This document shows positions 19,801 through 53,255 of a stretch of DNA of 64,000 nucleotides, piece by piece. The position numbers were made by a program, and so were the translations under genes. The stretch covers positions 3,044,501-3,108,500 of the forward strand of contig OZ038528.1 in assembly GCA_964036665.1 (NCBI GenBank), in the 5' to 3' direction. Source of the DNA: Gordius sp. MW1 (taxonomy: Eukaryota > Nematomorpha > Gordioida > Gordea > Gordiidae). Position 1 is the stretch's first letter, and every line of letters starts with the position of its first letter. The notes beneath the pieces were generated by a model, which was not told the origin of the DNA, ran no database searches, and worked only from the letters and a program-made list of their open reading frames with translations.

Positions 19801-22678
19801 TATTCTTTGATGGATTCAATGCCCATTCTTAAAGAAGATGAAGAAACGAATAATGTGTTTTAATCATTTTTTTTATAAATGTTTTCGTTCTTGTATCTTT
19901 TTATTAATTCCACTATATAGTTTATACTTTTTTTTAATAAAGCATGTCAATTCAAAAAAAAATTCTAGATCATATAGGTTAACATTCAGCTGGTGATTCG
20001 ACTAGCAGATATTTATATGATTTAGATACTAAATTTAAACCCTAATTTACTTAGAGGCAAAGTTTCGTTAATGTTTGAACTAAATCCATTAAGGTTTATA
20101 AAAATTAACAATTTTTATTTCCTTGATCGAATCCTTCAGTATACAAATTAATAAACTAGATAAAAAACAAATTTTAACGCACTTGAAATCTTGTTTCGCA
20201 AGATCCGTCACTTATTATGTAAGAAATTCAGGGAGACTTTTTTGACTAAAATACAGTGATTTGATCGGCAAAAGCAACAACTAAAATTAAATAGTTTATA
20301 ATATATGTCTTTGTTCCAAACTTAAAAGACCTGTCGTTTAAAAATGCTCTCGACACTCTAACAGCTTACAAATTGTTATTAAAACCACTGCCTAATATAA
20401 TTACACCGTTTCGCCTCATAACCCAATGCACCACTAAAATTTCCAGTAGTCAGGGGAATGGAGACTTATTAAATATTATGTCTATCGATTAAATGTATTG
20501 GCGTTATTAACAATTCATCGAAAATGTTCCCACCTCCGGTAATATTATAATTAGAGAATTGGTGAGCAAAGTAAAATTACCTTGTCTATAATAACTCTTT
20601 TTATAACGTTTTATATTTTTAAGGCAGAGTTCATATATTTTTAGAGGTTAGATTTGTTAAAATTTTCTTCCGGGCCCGGCCCCCTCCGATTTTATGACTA
20701 AATTGCCCGCCCGGACTAGAAAATTTATTAAAGCTGACCAACCTTCCAGGTCCAAAATAAGGATTTTAAATTTTTGACAGTAATTGCGTTTTATTTACAT
20801 ATTGGCTTCTAAGATAAGAAATACAGTTAAAAAATATTATACACTAAAATAATAATTTGATAAAATAATATATATAAAAACAAAATAATACAAAAAAGCT
20901 TATAAGACTCGAAGTGTTCGAATTTTGTTGTGGTGCCCGTTAGGCCAGAAAATTCAATTCCGCGACAGTGGCTCGGCCCGGCTCGTATCATCTTTATTAT
21001 ACAATAAATAAAAATTATTTAAAAAATCTGAAAATTCCCTCCCACTGGAGAAAAGACTGGCTACGCGCCTGAGTGTTGACATTATTTTATGGAATAGGAT
21101 TATAGAGATGATTTTGTAGATTCATATTTACAATTTGATTTAAACGCGTACCGTGCCGTGTGGACCTTAATGAATAAAATTTTGTCAATCCTAATCCGAT
21201 TGCATTATTTTAAATGAACACTCTGAAACGTGGGCAATTTGTAGGGGTGGCTGCACTTGTTGCTGAGATTATTTAAAAAAGTATAATGACATCCTGTGAA
21301 AAGGCTTAATTGTACACAAGATTTTCCGCCATCATATACAGTTAAAATCGTATCAGTGATAATCAAATAATTGGTATAGTTTTTAAGTGAAAAGTAACCG
21401 CGACGTTTTTGGGCACATAACCATTTACGCTAAATTTGCTTATAATTGGTAATTATAAATGTAAATAATCGGATAAGTGATAAAATTTAGATAAAAGTAA
21501 TAATTTTCACATGCATATTTTGATGCTTAAATGATAATATTTATTATTATTACCTATTATTATAAATGAGTTTACTTGTTTAATAGAAAAAAAATGAATG
21601 GAACCCCCCCCCCCCCCCCCTATTTATGATATATCAAAAAAATCTATAGCTGTTTTGGTAATTATACTTATGCTGATGTAGGTTAAGATGCAAGTAATAT
21701 TCTTTTTTTCGATTTGTTGGAGATTTAGATATTCATACTTGTGAGGAGACTGATGAAATTAGATTTGTGCTGGGAATTGCAAAGAAGAAGCTTAGATGGG
21801 TTTATCACATCAGCAAAATATACACACGATGTTCTATAAGATCAGAAAAAATTTAGAGATTAATTATATTTTATTGAGAATAACTAATTTAAACCACAAA
21901 GAAACCCATAGCTATTCAAAACTTTTAAACAGATATTTTACAAATATGAACATAATTTATTATTTTGTAATTATAAAATACATATATTGTAATGAAAAGT
22001 GAAATAATTAAGAAAAAATTGGTTGTAAATAGTTGGAAAACATTTAAATATGAAATTATTAAATTTTTAATTCAAAAATTATCGTCAGCTGATTCTCTTA
22101 CTCCAAAAAGTGCATATAAGGCCATGGATATTGACCCATTTTTTTAAACCTCAATATCTATCTTTAATAATATTTAAAGTATTTTCTGAACTTTTCTTAT
22201 AATAAAAATACCTTTATTGCAAAAAAATTATGCATTTTTTTTCTAAATTTTAGGATTTTGATTGTCACTTAGGCAATTTTGAGTGTATATATAATTTTCC
22301 TATACGGACTGTCTTCTTTACGCCAATCCCTATATTCATTTACGTGTTTTAATGAAAAAAATTTAATAGCTATGAGGGAAATCTTTTGTTTTTTTTAATT
22401 CAACCAAAATCGGGTAGGCATAATTATTGGTCAAAAATGTATTTGGAAGGTGTTTGCTTGAAGTCGTTAAGTAACTATTTACATCAAGCTAGTCTCAGAA
22501 ACTCAAGTGCATTTCTTCAAATCAATTACAACTTTAAGACTTCTGTATATCTTTTACAAAAAGATATTTATGTATATCGTGTCACTTTTAACAAATAAAA
22601 TAATATAACAGCGTGGTATTTTCCTATCTAAGAAATAAATGCTACCAAATTAAACAACTTATCAATTACGTATAAACA
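19801..22678. other. Long non-coding stretch, no gene seen
   Basis: AT-rich sequence without recognisable coding. GC-rich patches at about 20669-20720 and 20935-20990, of CCCGGGCCCGG and GGCCCGGCTCG type, resemble hAT-element ends but have no clear termini. A C run lies at 21604-21620. Confidence 0.4.
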
Positions 22679-22841
22679 TGCGTGTAGCCATGTTTGAACT
22701 GGGACAGGGCAATAATGATTTAGAGAGGAGCAAAATAATAATTTTTTAAAATTACAGCTATAATTATATAAAATTTTGAAGAATTTCTGGATTTAGAGGG
22801 CGACAGCCGCCTATCCCTGCTACCCTGGTTACGTCCGTGCG
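22679..22841 (+). mobile_element. Small dispersed MITE (CATGGGCGTAGCC family), copy a
   Basis: The 5' end is CATGCGTGTAGCC; then come GGGCAATAATGATTTAG, GCAAAATAAT, a TTTAGAGGG-CAGCCGCC block, and an end resembling the complement of the start. Other copies lie at 32338-32462, 32601-32757, 35801-35958 (minus), 36358-36498, 37593-37728 and 39203-39354 (minus). The family consensus is about 140-160 bp with ~13-15 bp inverted ends. Confidence 0.6.
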
Positions 22842-23101
22842 CAATAGTAAACTTTAATAAGTATTTTAACCTTATACCCATAGACTAATAATAACACAGT
22901 CTATGCTTATACCGAGCTAAAGTTGGTGTCAGGATCTGGTTTGAAGCAAGATTTGTGCTTTACTTATCAAGTCATATATCCAGGCACGGATGAAATGATC
23001 GGGACCAAACACCAATTTATATTGTGCCTAGATTTAGAAATGCGAATTTAATGACATTTAAATCTTTTCAGTAGACATTTGGTACTAATCTTAGTTGTGC
23101 C

Positions 23102-42204
<19,103 letters not shown>

Positions 42205-45200
42205 AAAAATGATTTTCGATAAAATAAAAAATTATTTTTTTTATGATAGTTATTATACACTCCTTGCAAAAATGTTACGGATATATCGTATGTTATTTTT
42301 ATCAAGACACCATAAATACTTAAGTTGCCATAGCCGTAGGTGGAAAATCTTTTGATTTATAATTTTAGCATTTGTATCTTAAAATAAAAGTGCATTCTTT
42401 TGTATATTAACTGCTGTAAAAATCTTTTTTCTTTGACTATTTTCGTAAGTTATTTTGTAGATTAAATATGCTATATATTATAATTTTATATGATTGTTTT
42501 TGTAATATACATAATTGAACGCTTTGTTTCAAACAGGACTTAAAGTGATAAAACGAAAAGCATATTAGTACTTTCTACAATAATCCGTAAAAAATGTTTG
42601 CCTGTTAGGAATTATTTATTAAGTGCGCACTGTTGTGATTTCAAAATATTACAAGGCTTACTCAATCCTTTTTCGAATTAATTTATTCCCCGACCCTAAT
42701 ATTGTTGCTTTTGCTGCACAGAATTTTATGGTTATATAACTAAGATAAAATTTTCGACTATCGTACTGGATTTATATGAAAACGTGACCATACTAAATGG
42801 TTCCCATCAACTTTTTTGTCGCTTTCGCTTTTATTGAATCTCGCAATTAATTGATAGGCATTTTTTCGCCCCGCTCTCCGCTTTCAACTGTGGTATCTTG
42901 TCCTCTGAGGCGTTAAGTCATGCTTTTACCTAAATAAAATCTGGATACTTATAAGTTTCTCATAAATTAAATAAGAAAGGTAATATAAGTCTATTTGTGA
43001 AAAACTTAGTCTTTTACTAAAGCATACGTCATAGCCATTTAAACGCCGTATAAGGTTCCACGACAATTATTAAAAAATTACAAGTTGGACAGGACGGACG
43101 GACAACCAAAAGCGGGCCCATAAATTGCATAGCAATTAATAATAAAATTGAAAGTGTAATTAACAAATTAGGGAATTGTGACAAAAAAGATTAAAAATAA
43201 AAATATAATTTTAACATTTAACACTAGTGATGGGGAAACGCCACATCCGCTATATAGCACAGCGTTTTATATGCGCCAGTGCTATTAGCGCTAATTACCT
43301 ATGGCGCTATAAGCTGTAGCGCTACTTTAAGGCGCTAACGCCATTTTATAATTTTTATATTTACAAATTCTTACTATGCACTAGATGTTTTCAAATACAG
43401 AACATTTTTATTTTGCTTAACGAGCGACCGTTTGTTTACCCTTTGCCGGTCCCGCCGAAAGTTTTGTTTTGATATATATTGCCCGGCTCTCCTGCAATTC
43501 TATAACTCAACCTTCAACGCACATTCTATCTAATTTTGCAATAAATATATAACTGTTATTTGATTATTATACTTTATAAAACAAAAATCGCAACATTTTG
43601 GTTCACTAAAATTGGCTTAGCCTGAAACCACTTGAGAGGCAATGTTACTTATTCAACTTTGTTTTTTTATCGTGCTTAATGTTAGAATCAGCAGTTTGGT
43701 TAATTTGTATAAGTTCAAGATTAAAGGATCAAAAATAAAGGTAACTTATTGCCACCAAAAAAGTATTTGTTCGACTTGGCTTCCCCGAAAGTAAATTTAT
43801 AAAATATTTTCCCCTGTCAGTCGGGCATGCAGACCTCTGCTTTGCACCCCAAGGGCGAAGGCGAACTTCATTTATGTTAGATAAAATAAAAATAAAATCA
43901 ATTTTGTCCCTTCTAACACCTGAGCTCTTTTTTCAATAGAAATTTAGTTAAAGATCTATTTTATTTATTCCATAAGTAATTCCCCCTACTCGCACTTAAA
44001 TTTTGGCTAGGTCCGAATACATTGACCATAAAGTTATAGCAAGCTTTAAAATACCTTGCTCTGGAAGAGCCTACATTTAATCTATTAGAATAACATATAA
44101 TTGCCACCTTCAATTAATGAAAATTGTTGAGTTTTAAATGATTAATCAATAGAGGCGTATAAATTTGGAACGCTGATAAAACTTCATTTTAATGATAGGT
44201 ATTATTTGCTGGTTCGATACCCGGAGAGGGCAAAATTTTTTTTTTAGTTAAATTTATTTTCTTCTTGTTAATACCGTTGATAATATTACTTTTTGACCGT
44301 GTCCTGGCTACTAACCAGTGAAAAAATGACCATTGGCCAAATTGTGAATCGAAATTTTTAGTTTCATTTTTTTGAAATGGTAAATTAGGTTAACATAAGT
44401 ACATACACATAACCTTTTAAGATCTAAGATATTTACGAAATCTAATAGTTAGTACTTAGCTTTATCTACTCAAATATGATCTTATAGGTATCCTGGAGGT
44501 TTTCTGTCACCATTTTATTGGATATTTTGAAGTGTTCGAATTTCGTTTACTGTCTTACATCCGAATAGCATCTCTAGTAGGTCAGCCATTTTCGCGTCCT
44601 CAACCATTAATATATCGTTCTTTTTTTGCCCTTAGTACCTAAAAAAACGAACGTACGGAACACCCCAAACCTTAAATTTAACCTCTGATTTATATTAGGT
44701 ATACCAGCTGGTATCGCAACTTTTAGATACAAATGTATTTTTTCCGCTTTTTAAGCGTGTGTGCTGGTTTTATGAAATACCATTTAAGCGATCGTTTTTT
44801 TATCGCTATAAAATTTCAAAAATGTCTGCTAATTAAATTGATACTCGGATAACTGTCTATAATTGTGGCCCGACACCATAACTAAAAACTTTACTACCCT
44901 CAAGCTGTATTCATTTAATTGCAAATACATGCCTTGGTTTTTCCAAATTGCATTTTGTCCAATGCCCTGTGACCAACTTGCCTCATTTATGTGTAATGTA
45001 TTATTTTTAAGTCAAACATTTATAATATCGAAATCAGAATAAAAAAAAGCTTTAATATATAATCTCGATTTAAATTAATCGCTGAAAAATTATATTTATA
45101 CACATATTCTGGAACATAAGCCCCTTAATTTTAAGCGATATAAAATCAATTTCTGCCAAATTATTTAATTCACTTTCTTTAATACCTCATCTTTTTAATA

Positions 45201-45615
45201 ACTTTAATAATATCTTTTAAGATCAGCTGTAATAAAATTTTATATTTTGTTTAAAAAAATATAACCAGTTATCGATAACGCTGATTTAATTATATTCAAT
45301 TTTGTTCTTTTTGGATTCAAATTTTTTTAAGGAAATTAATGTTGTAACACAAATCTACACACACAAAAACCACTACGCATAAAAATCTTTTTACGCTAAA
45401 ATTATTGTTTAACAATCAAATGATGAATCAACTTTAATATTATTACAATGACCAGATGGGTTTGGTTATTTAATAACTATCAACTAAAATAAACGGACAC
45501 GAATTATATAGCATATAAGTAAGTTAATGAATTAGGCGTATGCATGGTTGGTGTGTTGCTATATATACATAATAGACACTTGGCTAAAACTTCTGACCTT
45601 CAGAAAACATGAGCT
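42205..45615. other. Intergenic region between convergent RIOX1 and STIP1
   Basis: No gene is seen in these 3.4 kb. AATAAA at about 42380 could serve RIOX1 polyadenylation. A truncated 5' end of the Helentron-like family lies at 43087-43138 (minus strand), and module fragments of it lie at 44205-44360 (plus strand, with a GGTTCGATACCCGG block). A cluster of GCGCTA motifs at 43240-43340 may be a small TIR element remnant. Confidence 0.5.
43087..43138 (-). mobile_element. Helentron-like family, solo 5' end fragment
   Basis: The last ~52 bases read in reverse as the family's left end, TAATTGCTATGCAATTTATG followed by GGC and the GTCC microsatellite. No other part is attached. Confidence 0.6.
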
Positions 45616-48600
45616 TTAACGGATTTGAATTATTCCAACTTCTATGAGTTTTTGAATCTTCCCTGCTATGTTTGGATTTTTCATGTGTCTGCAAAAAAGG
45701 TAAAAAAATATAGTAAATTATTTTGATTTGTCCTATTTTACCAAGGGCATTATTGCCCCCTTTATGCAATAGCTAATTTTTACAAAATTCAAACAAATAA
45801 ATATGATAGATTTCAATAAGTTACAGAGATGTTATCACCTCATGTAGCCTAGCATTTAGTGTTATTAAAACCCAGCAGAATACTAGACCTTTAATAAATA
45901 GCCAATTATTTTGACCCTATTTTATCGATTCAGAACACCTGTGCTAAAGTAGTACTAGATATCGTAAAATAGAGTCAAAGCTCGACCATAAATAAGACTT
46001 CCCATCATTTCATAGTTCCAATTTTTGATTTACAACAAAATTATTCTTTACCCAATTGGGCCAAAACACACTGGAAAAAATAAAAATGCCTTTCAAAATA
46101 CAGACATCTAAAATTTAAGACTTACTCCTTAAGGGCGTTAGGATCATTTTGCATCTGTTCGAGAATCATTCTCATGGCGGGATCCCCAAGGATGGATTGA
46201 ACTTCGGGATTCTGCAAAGCCTTTTCCTTTATTTCTTCCGTCGATTGAGACGACTGATTTTGCCCGAGCGTGTTGTAGCAACGCCTGGTCCCTTCCAAAG
46301 CCTCCTACAGGTTTTAGGTTTGAGCATAATTTTATAAAATCAACTAAGATAATTACATTTGGTACCAACTTGGATACGATCTTAAAATTAATATATGGCT
46401 TATCTATATAACTACAAAAAATCAATTACTAAATAGGCATCTTACAAAAATATCGAAGTTTGCATGCAACGGGAAAAAAAGAAAATAAGGGAAATTTCGC
46501 TATGCATATATAACCTGTAATAATGAAGGTCGTTGGTTGGAAGCCTCAATCCGAGAAAGACTTACATTATAGGGTCAATTAAAATATTATTTTCGAATAT
46601 GACAACCAAATTGCTAAGTGAAGACAGAAACGTTTTAATTTCAAAATTTATTACCCCATCTACCTACGACCTCAAAGATTTTTTTTCTATTAAGCAGAAA
46701 ATGACCATGGAAATTGTAAAACCCAATAATTTCGAATGGTTCTATGCCTGCTCATTAATCAATTATATTTTAGCAGTTATGACACACACTCATTTGGAAA
46801 TTAATATCTATCAGCTCAAAAAATTTGCAAGTCTCAATTCCTAAAGTCATTCAAAGTAAACGAGTTAAGGGGAAATAATTGGTGCAAAGTTCTAAGACAA
46901 ATGTCTGTATACTAGATAAGCAATGTAACATTATTCTTACGCTTCTGTAGACTCCAAACAGTGTTCAAAAAGCCGCAGAATATATAAGAAGGGTGTAGGC
47001 TGGGCCTGTGCTTTGCAAAAAATTAGCGGGGCGAACTTTAAAAAATAATTTAAGTTCGAAAAAAGTTTTAAACTACTTAATTGTTTTTTTTACGTATTAG
47101 CGCAAAATTTAAAAATGAGCGATGTGAAGCCATCGCAAGACTATAAAAATTGTTAAGGTAAAATGTATATGAAATTTCATACACTTATATACTAATTTTA
47201 GAAGAATTTTATCCTCGTAAATAATGTTTATCATAGATTCATTTTCGGGAATGTTAGAGGGTGTTAAAAATAAATTATAATTATTATAATATTTCGTCTA
47301 TATTTTTCATTGAAATCTATGAAAAACATATTTAATATTCAAAATTCAATGTTGTTTAATTAAAATTTAATAAAGATTTGGGATTTTAATATAGTATAAT
47401 ACATATACCGGAAACTAAGCCCCGCCGATTATAAAGTTATCTATTAATTAATTTTTGCAGCTATATAAAAACTAAGAGGGCTTTACTCCCGTAAATGCAT
47501 TAAATTTCCTGAAACCTATATAAAATCTGATTTTATATAGGTCTTTAACGTAGGAAAATTATACTACGGCATCCCCTTATATATAGATTGAGCAAAACAT
47601 ACGGCTGAATTTCGTTTGGTCGGCCTTTGGATTAGTCAACTAAGTATGAAGAGACCAAGTTTTTTGGTCTGTTTTCCTTAGTCGTCCTCTCTATGCTATG
47701 TAGAAATTTGAAAAAACAGATCAGAGACCATCGTTAGTCTAAGTTAACCAAACAAAATGCAGCCGTTTTTACAACACTACTGACAATTAAAAGTATAACT
47801 AACCTGAGACGACGGGTCGAGTTCGAGAGCTTTTTGATAAGCTGCCAACGCTTTGGCACTTTCTTTTAGGCCGATCAGTATGTGGCCCTTCCGAATGTAA
47901 CCTTTGACTAGCAATTCATAAAGTAAGATTCGTTTACATTGAATATATAACTCCACAGGGTGGACATAAATTTTGAAACTAATTGACAAATTAATTAATT
48001 AAAAATAACCCCATTTTGGAGTGTCGCACTTAACTAAAAAGTATACTCTAACGCCATCTCGAAGCAATTTTAATTAGAGATTAATTTGACTATATATCCC
48101 TCTCTTTTTAGCATATGTGACTCGAAAATGATAACAGACATATAACGTTTAAGCTCTTATTAGAGCTCATCAGTATGCCATAATTAATTTTCTAGTCACA
48201 TTCTAAGCGAGATAAGGTATACATAAGGGCAAATAGATTCAACCCATTCTTATGGTTAGTCTCTAATTAAAATTGCCTCTAGATGGCGCTAATTAGAGTA
48301 CACTTTTAAGATAATTGCGGCACTCCTAAATGGACTTACTATCTCCTTCAAAAAAATTTATGCTTCTTATATAATAATTTACCAAATTTGGGGTCTAATT
48401 CTAGGCATTTTTCGCAGTCTTGGAGCCCGAGTCTGAACTCGGCCAATTTGGTGTAGCAGGCAGCTCTGTTGCTGTAAAGTATAGCATCTTTGGGGTTGCG
48501 ATTTATGGCTTCGGTGTAATGTTTTAGCGCAGTTGGGTAATCTCCTACACAATATATATACATACAAGCAAGGGAAAACAAAATGATTTACATAGAGCTT

Positions 48601-50601
48601 TAGCCACAATTAATTTTAGCATTGCATAAAATACCATTGCCAAAAATTGTTTTGAGCATTATGTTGATTAATTCCTTAAATATTGACAACTTTGTATGTA
48701 AAAAAAGTTAGGAGCCATATTGAGTAGATATTCAAAAATTTTGTTGCTATGAAATGCTTTTAAAATTCTTATATTTACAATCCATTGTAACAAACTTTAC
48801 AAATAATATTAATTAATAAAATTAGCTATGCTTGATCATAAAGAAAAATTAATAAGTTTTAATCATGAGGAAGTTTTGAATAAATCAAACCTTTTTGAAA
48901 CAATTCGTTGCCTTTGGCCTTCTCTTCCAGTGCTAATTCAGGGTTCACATATGCTTTGACCTCTTCCTCTTTTTTAATTTTTTCTGTCTACATTAAATAA
49001 TCAAAAAATTGTAAATAATCTGAACTTATTTTTAGTATAAGCATTAAATTAATGTGAATGAAGTAAATTTAAAAAACTTTATTTATAAAATGTAACACAA
49101 GAATTAATATACTCAGTCATGCAAATTCAACAAATAGTTTAAATGTATTATACTTCGTGAAGTTTTTTAACGATATCAGGTGATCTATGTTCGGTGAGAG
49201 ATTTTTGGTAATAAGTAATGGCATTAGCCCAATCCTTTAATTTAAAGTAAGCATTTCCAAGTCTGGCATATGCTCTGAACATAACATACATAAAAGATGA
49301 AATTTTGATAATATAGTTACTTTGCTATGAGCTTAAAATCAGCAAAATTTTCTTTGCCTACTTCTATAGCCTTGACACATGATTTAATGCAGTCTTGGTA
49401 GCTACCTTGTTCAAAAAACACAGCTAAAAGCAAATATTACTTAGGGATCTAAGTTAACGTTACCTGATTTATTTGTTAAAAAAGTCATGTTTGTTGGGTC
49501 AAGTTCTATAGCTTTGTCATAATGAATTATTGCTTGATCAAAGTTCTTTTTCTTGTATGCCTCATTACCAAGGTCTTTTTCTTTTAAAGCCTATATCATG
49601 TAATATAAACTGTATTTTATGGAAAATTTAAAAATAATTTTAAACAAGTTGGGAATAAAAATAGATAATATTTAAGTTGCAAAACTTCCAATTACTTCGA
49701 ATTGATTGGGGGCAAGATCTACTGACATACTTTCAGGTTCTTTTCTAGTTTCAGATTTTGTTTTTGATTTATTTTCATTTGTGTAATTAAAATGATTTCC
49801 ATTAATATTATTATTATTTTCAAAAGTATCCTCTTCCATTGTGTCATCTGGGTCCATTGCATTCATGTCAATTCCCATCAACACTCCTAATGCAGTTAAT
49901 AATCTTGGATCTTGTAATTTCCTGTAAAATTTTATCAATTAACCAATACAGCAAATTTTAATATACGTTGATATAGATTTAGGATTTGTTTGCAACTCAG
50001 ATATCATAGCAACAAAATCAGGCTGCATCATATATTGCTTAGTTCTTGAATCGTTTCTAAGCTTATCAAAAACATGTGGACCAGCAAATAGATTGGGAAA
50101 TTTGTGATCAGACTCATTTTCTAATTAATGACTACAAATATTTAGCAAAAAATTTATACCTAATCGCAATTTTTGTACTTCCTCTAAACCTTGTAATAAC
50201 TGAGCATTATTTGCATTTTTTAAAAGCCCTAGCCGGTAACATGACTCTGCATCATCAAATCTTTTTAAATAAGTCAATGCAGCAGCTTTACGGGAGTAAC
50301 CCTAAAACAATAAAATTTATATTCAATATGGTTACTTTAGGCCAGTTAGGATCAATATCGATTGTTTTCTGCGCATCGTTAAGAGATTGTTCAAAATTTC
50401 CTATTTTCGCATAGGCAGCGGATCGGTTACTATATAAAACATGATTTGCAGAGTCCAACTCAAGCGCCTTAGTATAAGCATCTATCGCTTGTTGGGTTTT
50501 ACCCTCGGCAAGTAGTTTATTTCCCTGATCTTTTAATTCCTGCACTTTCTAAATACTAGTTTATAGTATTGTCTTAAAATAATTACTTCCGTGTCTTTCA
50601 T
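45616..50601 (-). CDS. STIP1: STIP1/HOP Hsp70-Hsp90 organising co-chaperone, 13 exons
   Basis: Cytosolic adaptor that passes client proteins from Hsp70 to Hsp90. Exons in transcript order: 50601-50587, 50548-50336, 50301-50160, 50120-49967, 49921-49696, 49590-49464, 49423-49321, 49274-49154, 48987-48891, 48544-48383, 47907-47804, 46304-46126, 45688-45616. All borders are GT-AG, phases agree, and they give 571 codons (human 543). TPR1 is about residues 6-110 ([29 protein letters not shown]), DP1 about 126-195, an acidic Asn-rich linker to 250, TPR2A about 251-370 ([23 protein letters not shown]), TPR2B about 385-490 ([25 protein letters not shown]) and DP2 about 515-571 ([20 protein letters not shown], ending GIIQIR). 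The carboxylate-clamp Lys/Asn/Arg positions for EEVD tails are kept. The five-codon first exon is chosen because it supplies the only in-phase ATG. Introns grow from 34-46 nt early to 346-1499 nt late. Confidence 0.95.
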
Positions 50602-50616
50602 TATAACTTTTTATAA

Positions 50617-50629
50617 GTCTAGAAAATTC
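50617..50629 (-). promoter_or_regulatory. Possible heat-shock element upstream of STIP1
   Basis: GTCTAGAAAATTC contains alternating GAA/TTC units (one mismatch in three), the binding pattern of heat-shock factor, and STIP1 orthologues are stress-inducible. It lies only 16 bp from the start codon, which is unusually close and may place it in the 5' untranslated region. A chance match is possible. Confidence 0.2.
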
Positions 50630-51129
50630 AGTATAGATATCAAGTATAAACAGCAAAATGGTACCTACTGTTGGTAATATCTTGTCGAACTGGCTCTTTA
50701 AATAGTGAAATGCCTAGGTAGAGGGCTATAATAGTAGTATGGCAAAATTAAGGATTAAGTCGAGCTTAAAAAGACTGCCTATCTGTCTTATGAGAGCTTA
50801 ATCTTATGACTCCGAGTAGTAGAAAGAAATTTTGTAAATGGTCCGATTTTTGGAACCTGTGGATCTTTACACCGTATAGTTTACAGATCATGCAAAAAAA
50901 AATTTATTATAAATTGTTACGCTATCGGGATTCAAATTTTTAAGAAATATATTAAAACCAAATGGGATAGTACATACTTTGTAAAGTGCAATTATTAAAA
51001 TAACCATATGCACATGCGATTGTCTAAAAAGCTAAAAAATCTGCTTATTTTAATTTTTTGTGTATGTGTACTAAATGTAGTACTTTTAATTGATTTAAAA
51101 AAAATTTACAAGCCATTAGAATGGGTTTA
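50630..51129. other. Spacer between STIP1 start and Ty3 remnant
   Basis: Probable STIP1 upstream region, AT-rich. No gene is seen and no 5' LTR for the following element. Confidence 0.4.
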
Positions 51130-53050
51130 TAAAAGCCGAACAGGTCAAGCAGTGGAAAAATTTAACAAAAATGAAATAAAATCGTTCCTGGGGTTAACAG
51201 CATATTTTTCAAAGTTTATTAAGGACTACGCCAAAATCGTGCACCCAATTCAAAAACTCATGAAAAAAGACGTGCTGTCCCACTGGGGTGGAGAACAACA
51301 AGACGCATTCGAAGCCATCAAGTCCGCGCTTACTAAAGCCCCCGTACTGGCATACTTTAATGGAGAGTGGGAGACTGGCCTGGTCGTAGACGCCTCTGGT
51401 ACAGGGTTAGGGGCCTTACAGGAACGAGCACCAGGGGAGAATTGGAGAGTGGTGGCCTATGCTTCAAGAGCGTTAAACGATAGCGAAAGCTGGTATTCGA
51501 CGATCGAACGAGAGGCCCTTGCGGTGGTTTATGGAATAAAAAAGTTCAATGAATATATACAAGGACGAAGCGTTACAATCATGACGGATCATAGACCCCT
51601 AGTATATATATTCGATCAGAGCAATAGGGGTAAGGAACTATGGTCACCACGTCTAACTAGGTGGGCGCTCATGGTATCAGGCTACACGACCAAGTTTGTG
51701 TACAACAAGGGATCCGAAAAACGCGGCAGATTTCTTGTCTAGAAAACCGAACGAAAACGCGTATCAGGTTAGCTAGGAAATGCCAGAAGACTCGACGAAT
51801 CCGTTTATATCATTGGACGTAGTAAGACAACACACCTTGAACGACCCGGGGCTGCGACAATTAAAAGAGTGGATTAGAGGTAAACAAAACACAATGGTCG
51901 CGTATGGGCTAAAACGCTCCTACGAAAAACACCTGCCAAAGTTACACGAAGCCAAAAGCATAATATTTTACAAAGGACGACGAATATTAATTCCGACTAA
52001 GTTACGAGGAGCGGTACTCCAAAGATTACATAGGGGCCACGTGGGTATCAAGCGGATGCAAGAAGTGGCGGGGCAGTATATATGGTGGCCTACTCTCGAC
52101 GATGACTTATTGAGCGTAGCGAAAGGGAGCCGGAATTGCAATTACACTGCCGCGGCGGCAAAGAAGGCACCGTTGATAGAGTGTCAACCTAGCCATAAAC
52201 CGTGGGTTCAAGTACATATCGATATCATGGGTCCTCTCAAGGGTAAGTCATACCTGGTGATGGTGGTCAATAGCTCGAAATGGGTAGAAGTGTTTAAATT
52301 AGAAGACACCACAGCGACCACCATTATAAAAAAGCTTGCCAAAACGTTTGCTAGATTTGGAAATCCGCCATGATTAATATCAGATAACGGCCCGCAATTC
52401 AAAGGGCAGGAATTACAGAATTTTGCAAGATGAGAGGGATTAATCAGCGATGGACAGCTCCTTACCATCCTGCGTCTAACGGTCTGGCAGAAAGATATGT
52501 ACGATTAATTAAAGAAGCCATTATTAGAAACGAGTCGGAAGTAGAGCTAAGTAGATTTTTAGAAAACTACAAATCTACAAAACACCCCACAACCAATAAA
52601 AGGCCAGCAGAGGTGATGCTAAAAAGGCGTATGCGAACCGAATGGGAGGTATTGAGGGAAACCGTATTACAACAATGGGTAGAGACTGGGAACCCGCGTT
52701 CAACGTAGGAGACTTGGTTTGGGTACGTATGTTTTTAGGACCAAGCAAATGGGTAGAAGGCACGATAAAAGCCAAGCACGGTAGTCGGTCCTACGATGTA
52801 TGGGCACAGGGAAGAAAACAACATCGACACGTGGATCAAATAAGGAAACGGAAATCTTAAATTGGACCACACTGGGACAAGAGAACGGGTGGCCGCAAAG
52901 GATATCATCAGAAAATGAAGCGGGAACAAGTGCTATAAGGGATCAAATGCAAAACCAGTCAGGAACGCCTAGAGAAAAACCTAGATACCCGCAGCGTAGT
53001 CGAAAACCGCCAGCATTCCTTAAGGATTTTGTCTGTGAAAAGGGGGGAAC
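51130..53050 (+). pseudogene. 5'-truncated Ty3/gypsy pol remnant: RT thumb, RNase H, integrase
   Basis: The piece starts inside the reverse transcriptase C-terminus (FLGLTAYFSKFIKDYAKI), then RNase H (VVDASGTGLGAL, EREALAVVYGIKKF, TDHRPLVYIF). The integrase follows: HRGHVGIKRM zinc-binding part with a damaged second half, IDIMGP, SDNGPQFKG and an ERYVRLIKEA helix supplying the D, D and E residues. The C-terminal tail has FNVGDLVWVR, SKWVEGTI and RHVDQIRKR, then RYPQRSRKPPAFLKDF. Breaks include a frame change near 51715-51735, a TGA near 52371, a frame change near 52425 and another near 52650-52690. Gag, protease and the RT catalytic core are missing. A purine tract (53037-53048) and 3' LTR follow, so it is a 5'-truncated Ty3-type copy. 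Confidence 0.85.
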
Positions 53051-53255
53051 TGTAGAGAGGTAAATGGAGTGCGAAGTGCCTCAGGGGATATGTTATTTGC
53101 CGATGTGTTGTCAATCAAATTATCGTTAATTGGTTATATGCGGAATGTATTATATACGTTGGATATACACGTTTTTACTCACTTTTCATTATTGTATAGC
53201 TCCGAAACCTGTCTGTAGTAAATAAAGATCCCCAATCCCAATATTTTGGGTTACA
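53051..53255 (+). repeat. 3' LTR of the Ty3-type remnant (205 bp)
   Basis: Begins TGTAGAGAGG directly after a polypurine tract (AAAAGGGGGGAAC) and ends GGGTTACA. It includes AATAAAGA at about 53221. The matching 5' LTR is not in the window. TG...CA ends and length are as expected for short Ty3 LTRs. Confidence 0.7.

Noticed and set aside
44400..44640. Possible decayed coding on the minus strand near 44.5 kb
   Set aside because: About 30 residues without a stop, but no recognisable domain and no supporting neighbours.
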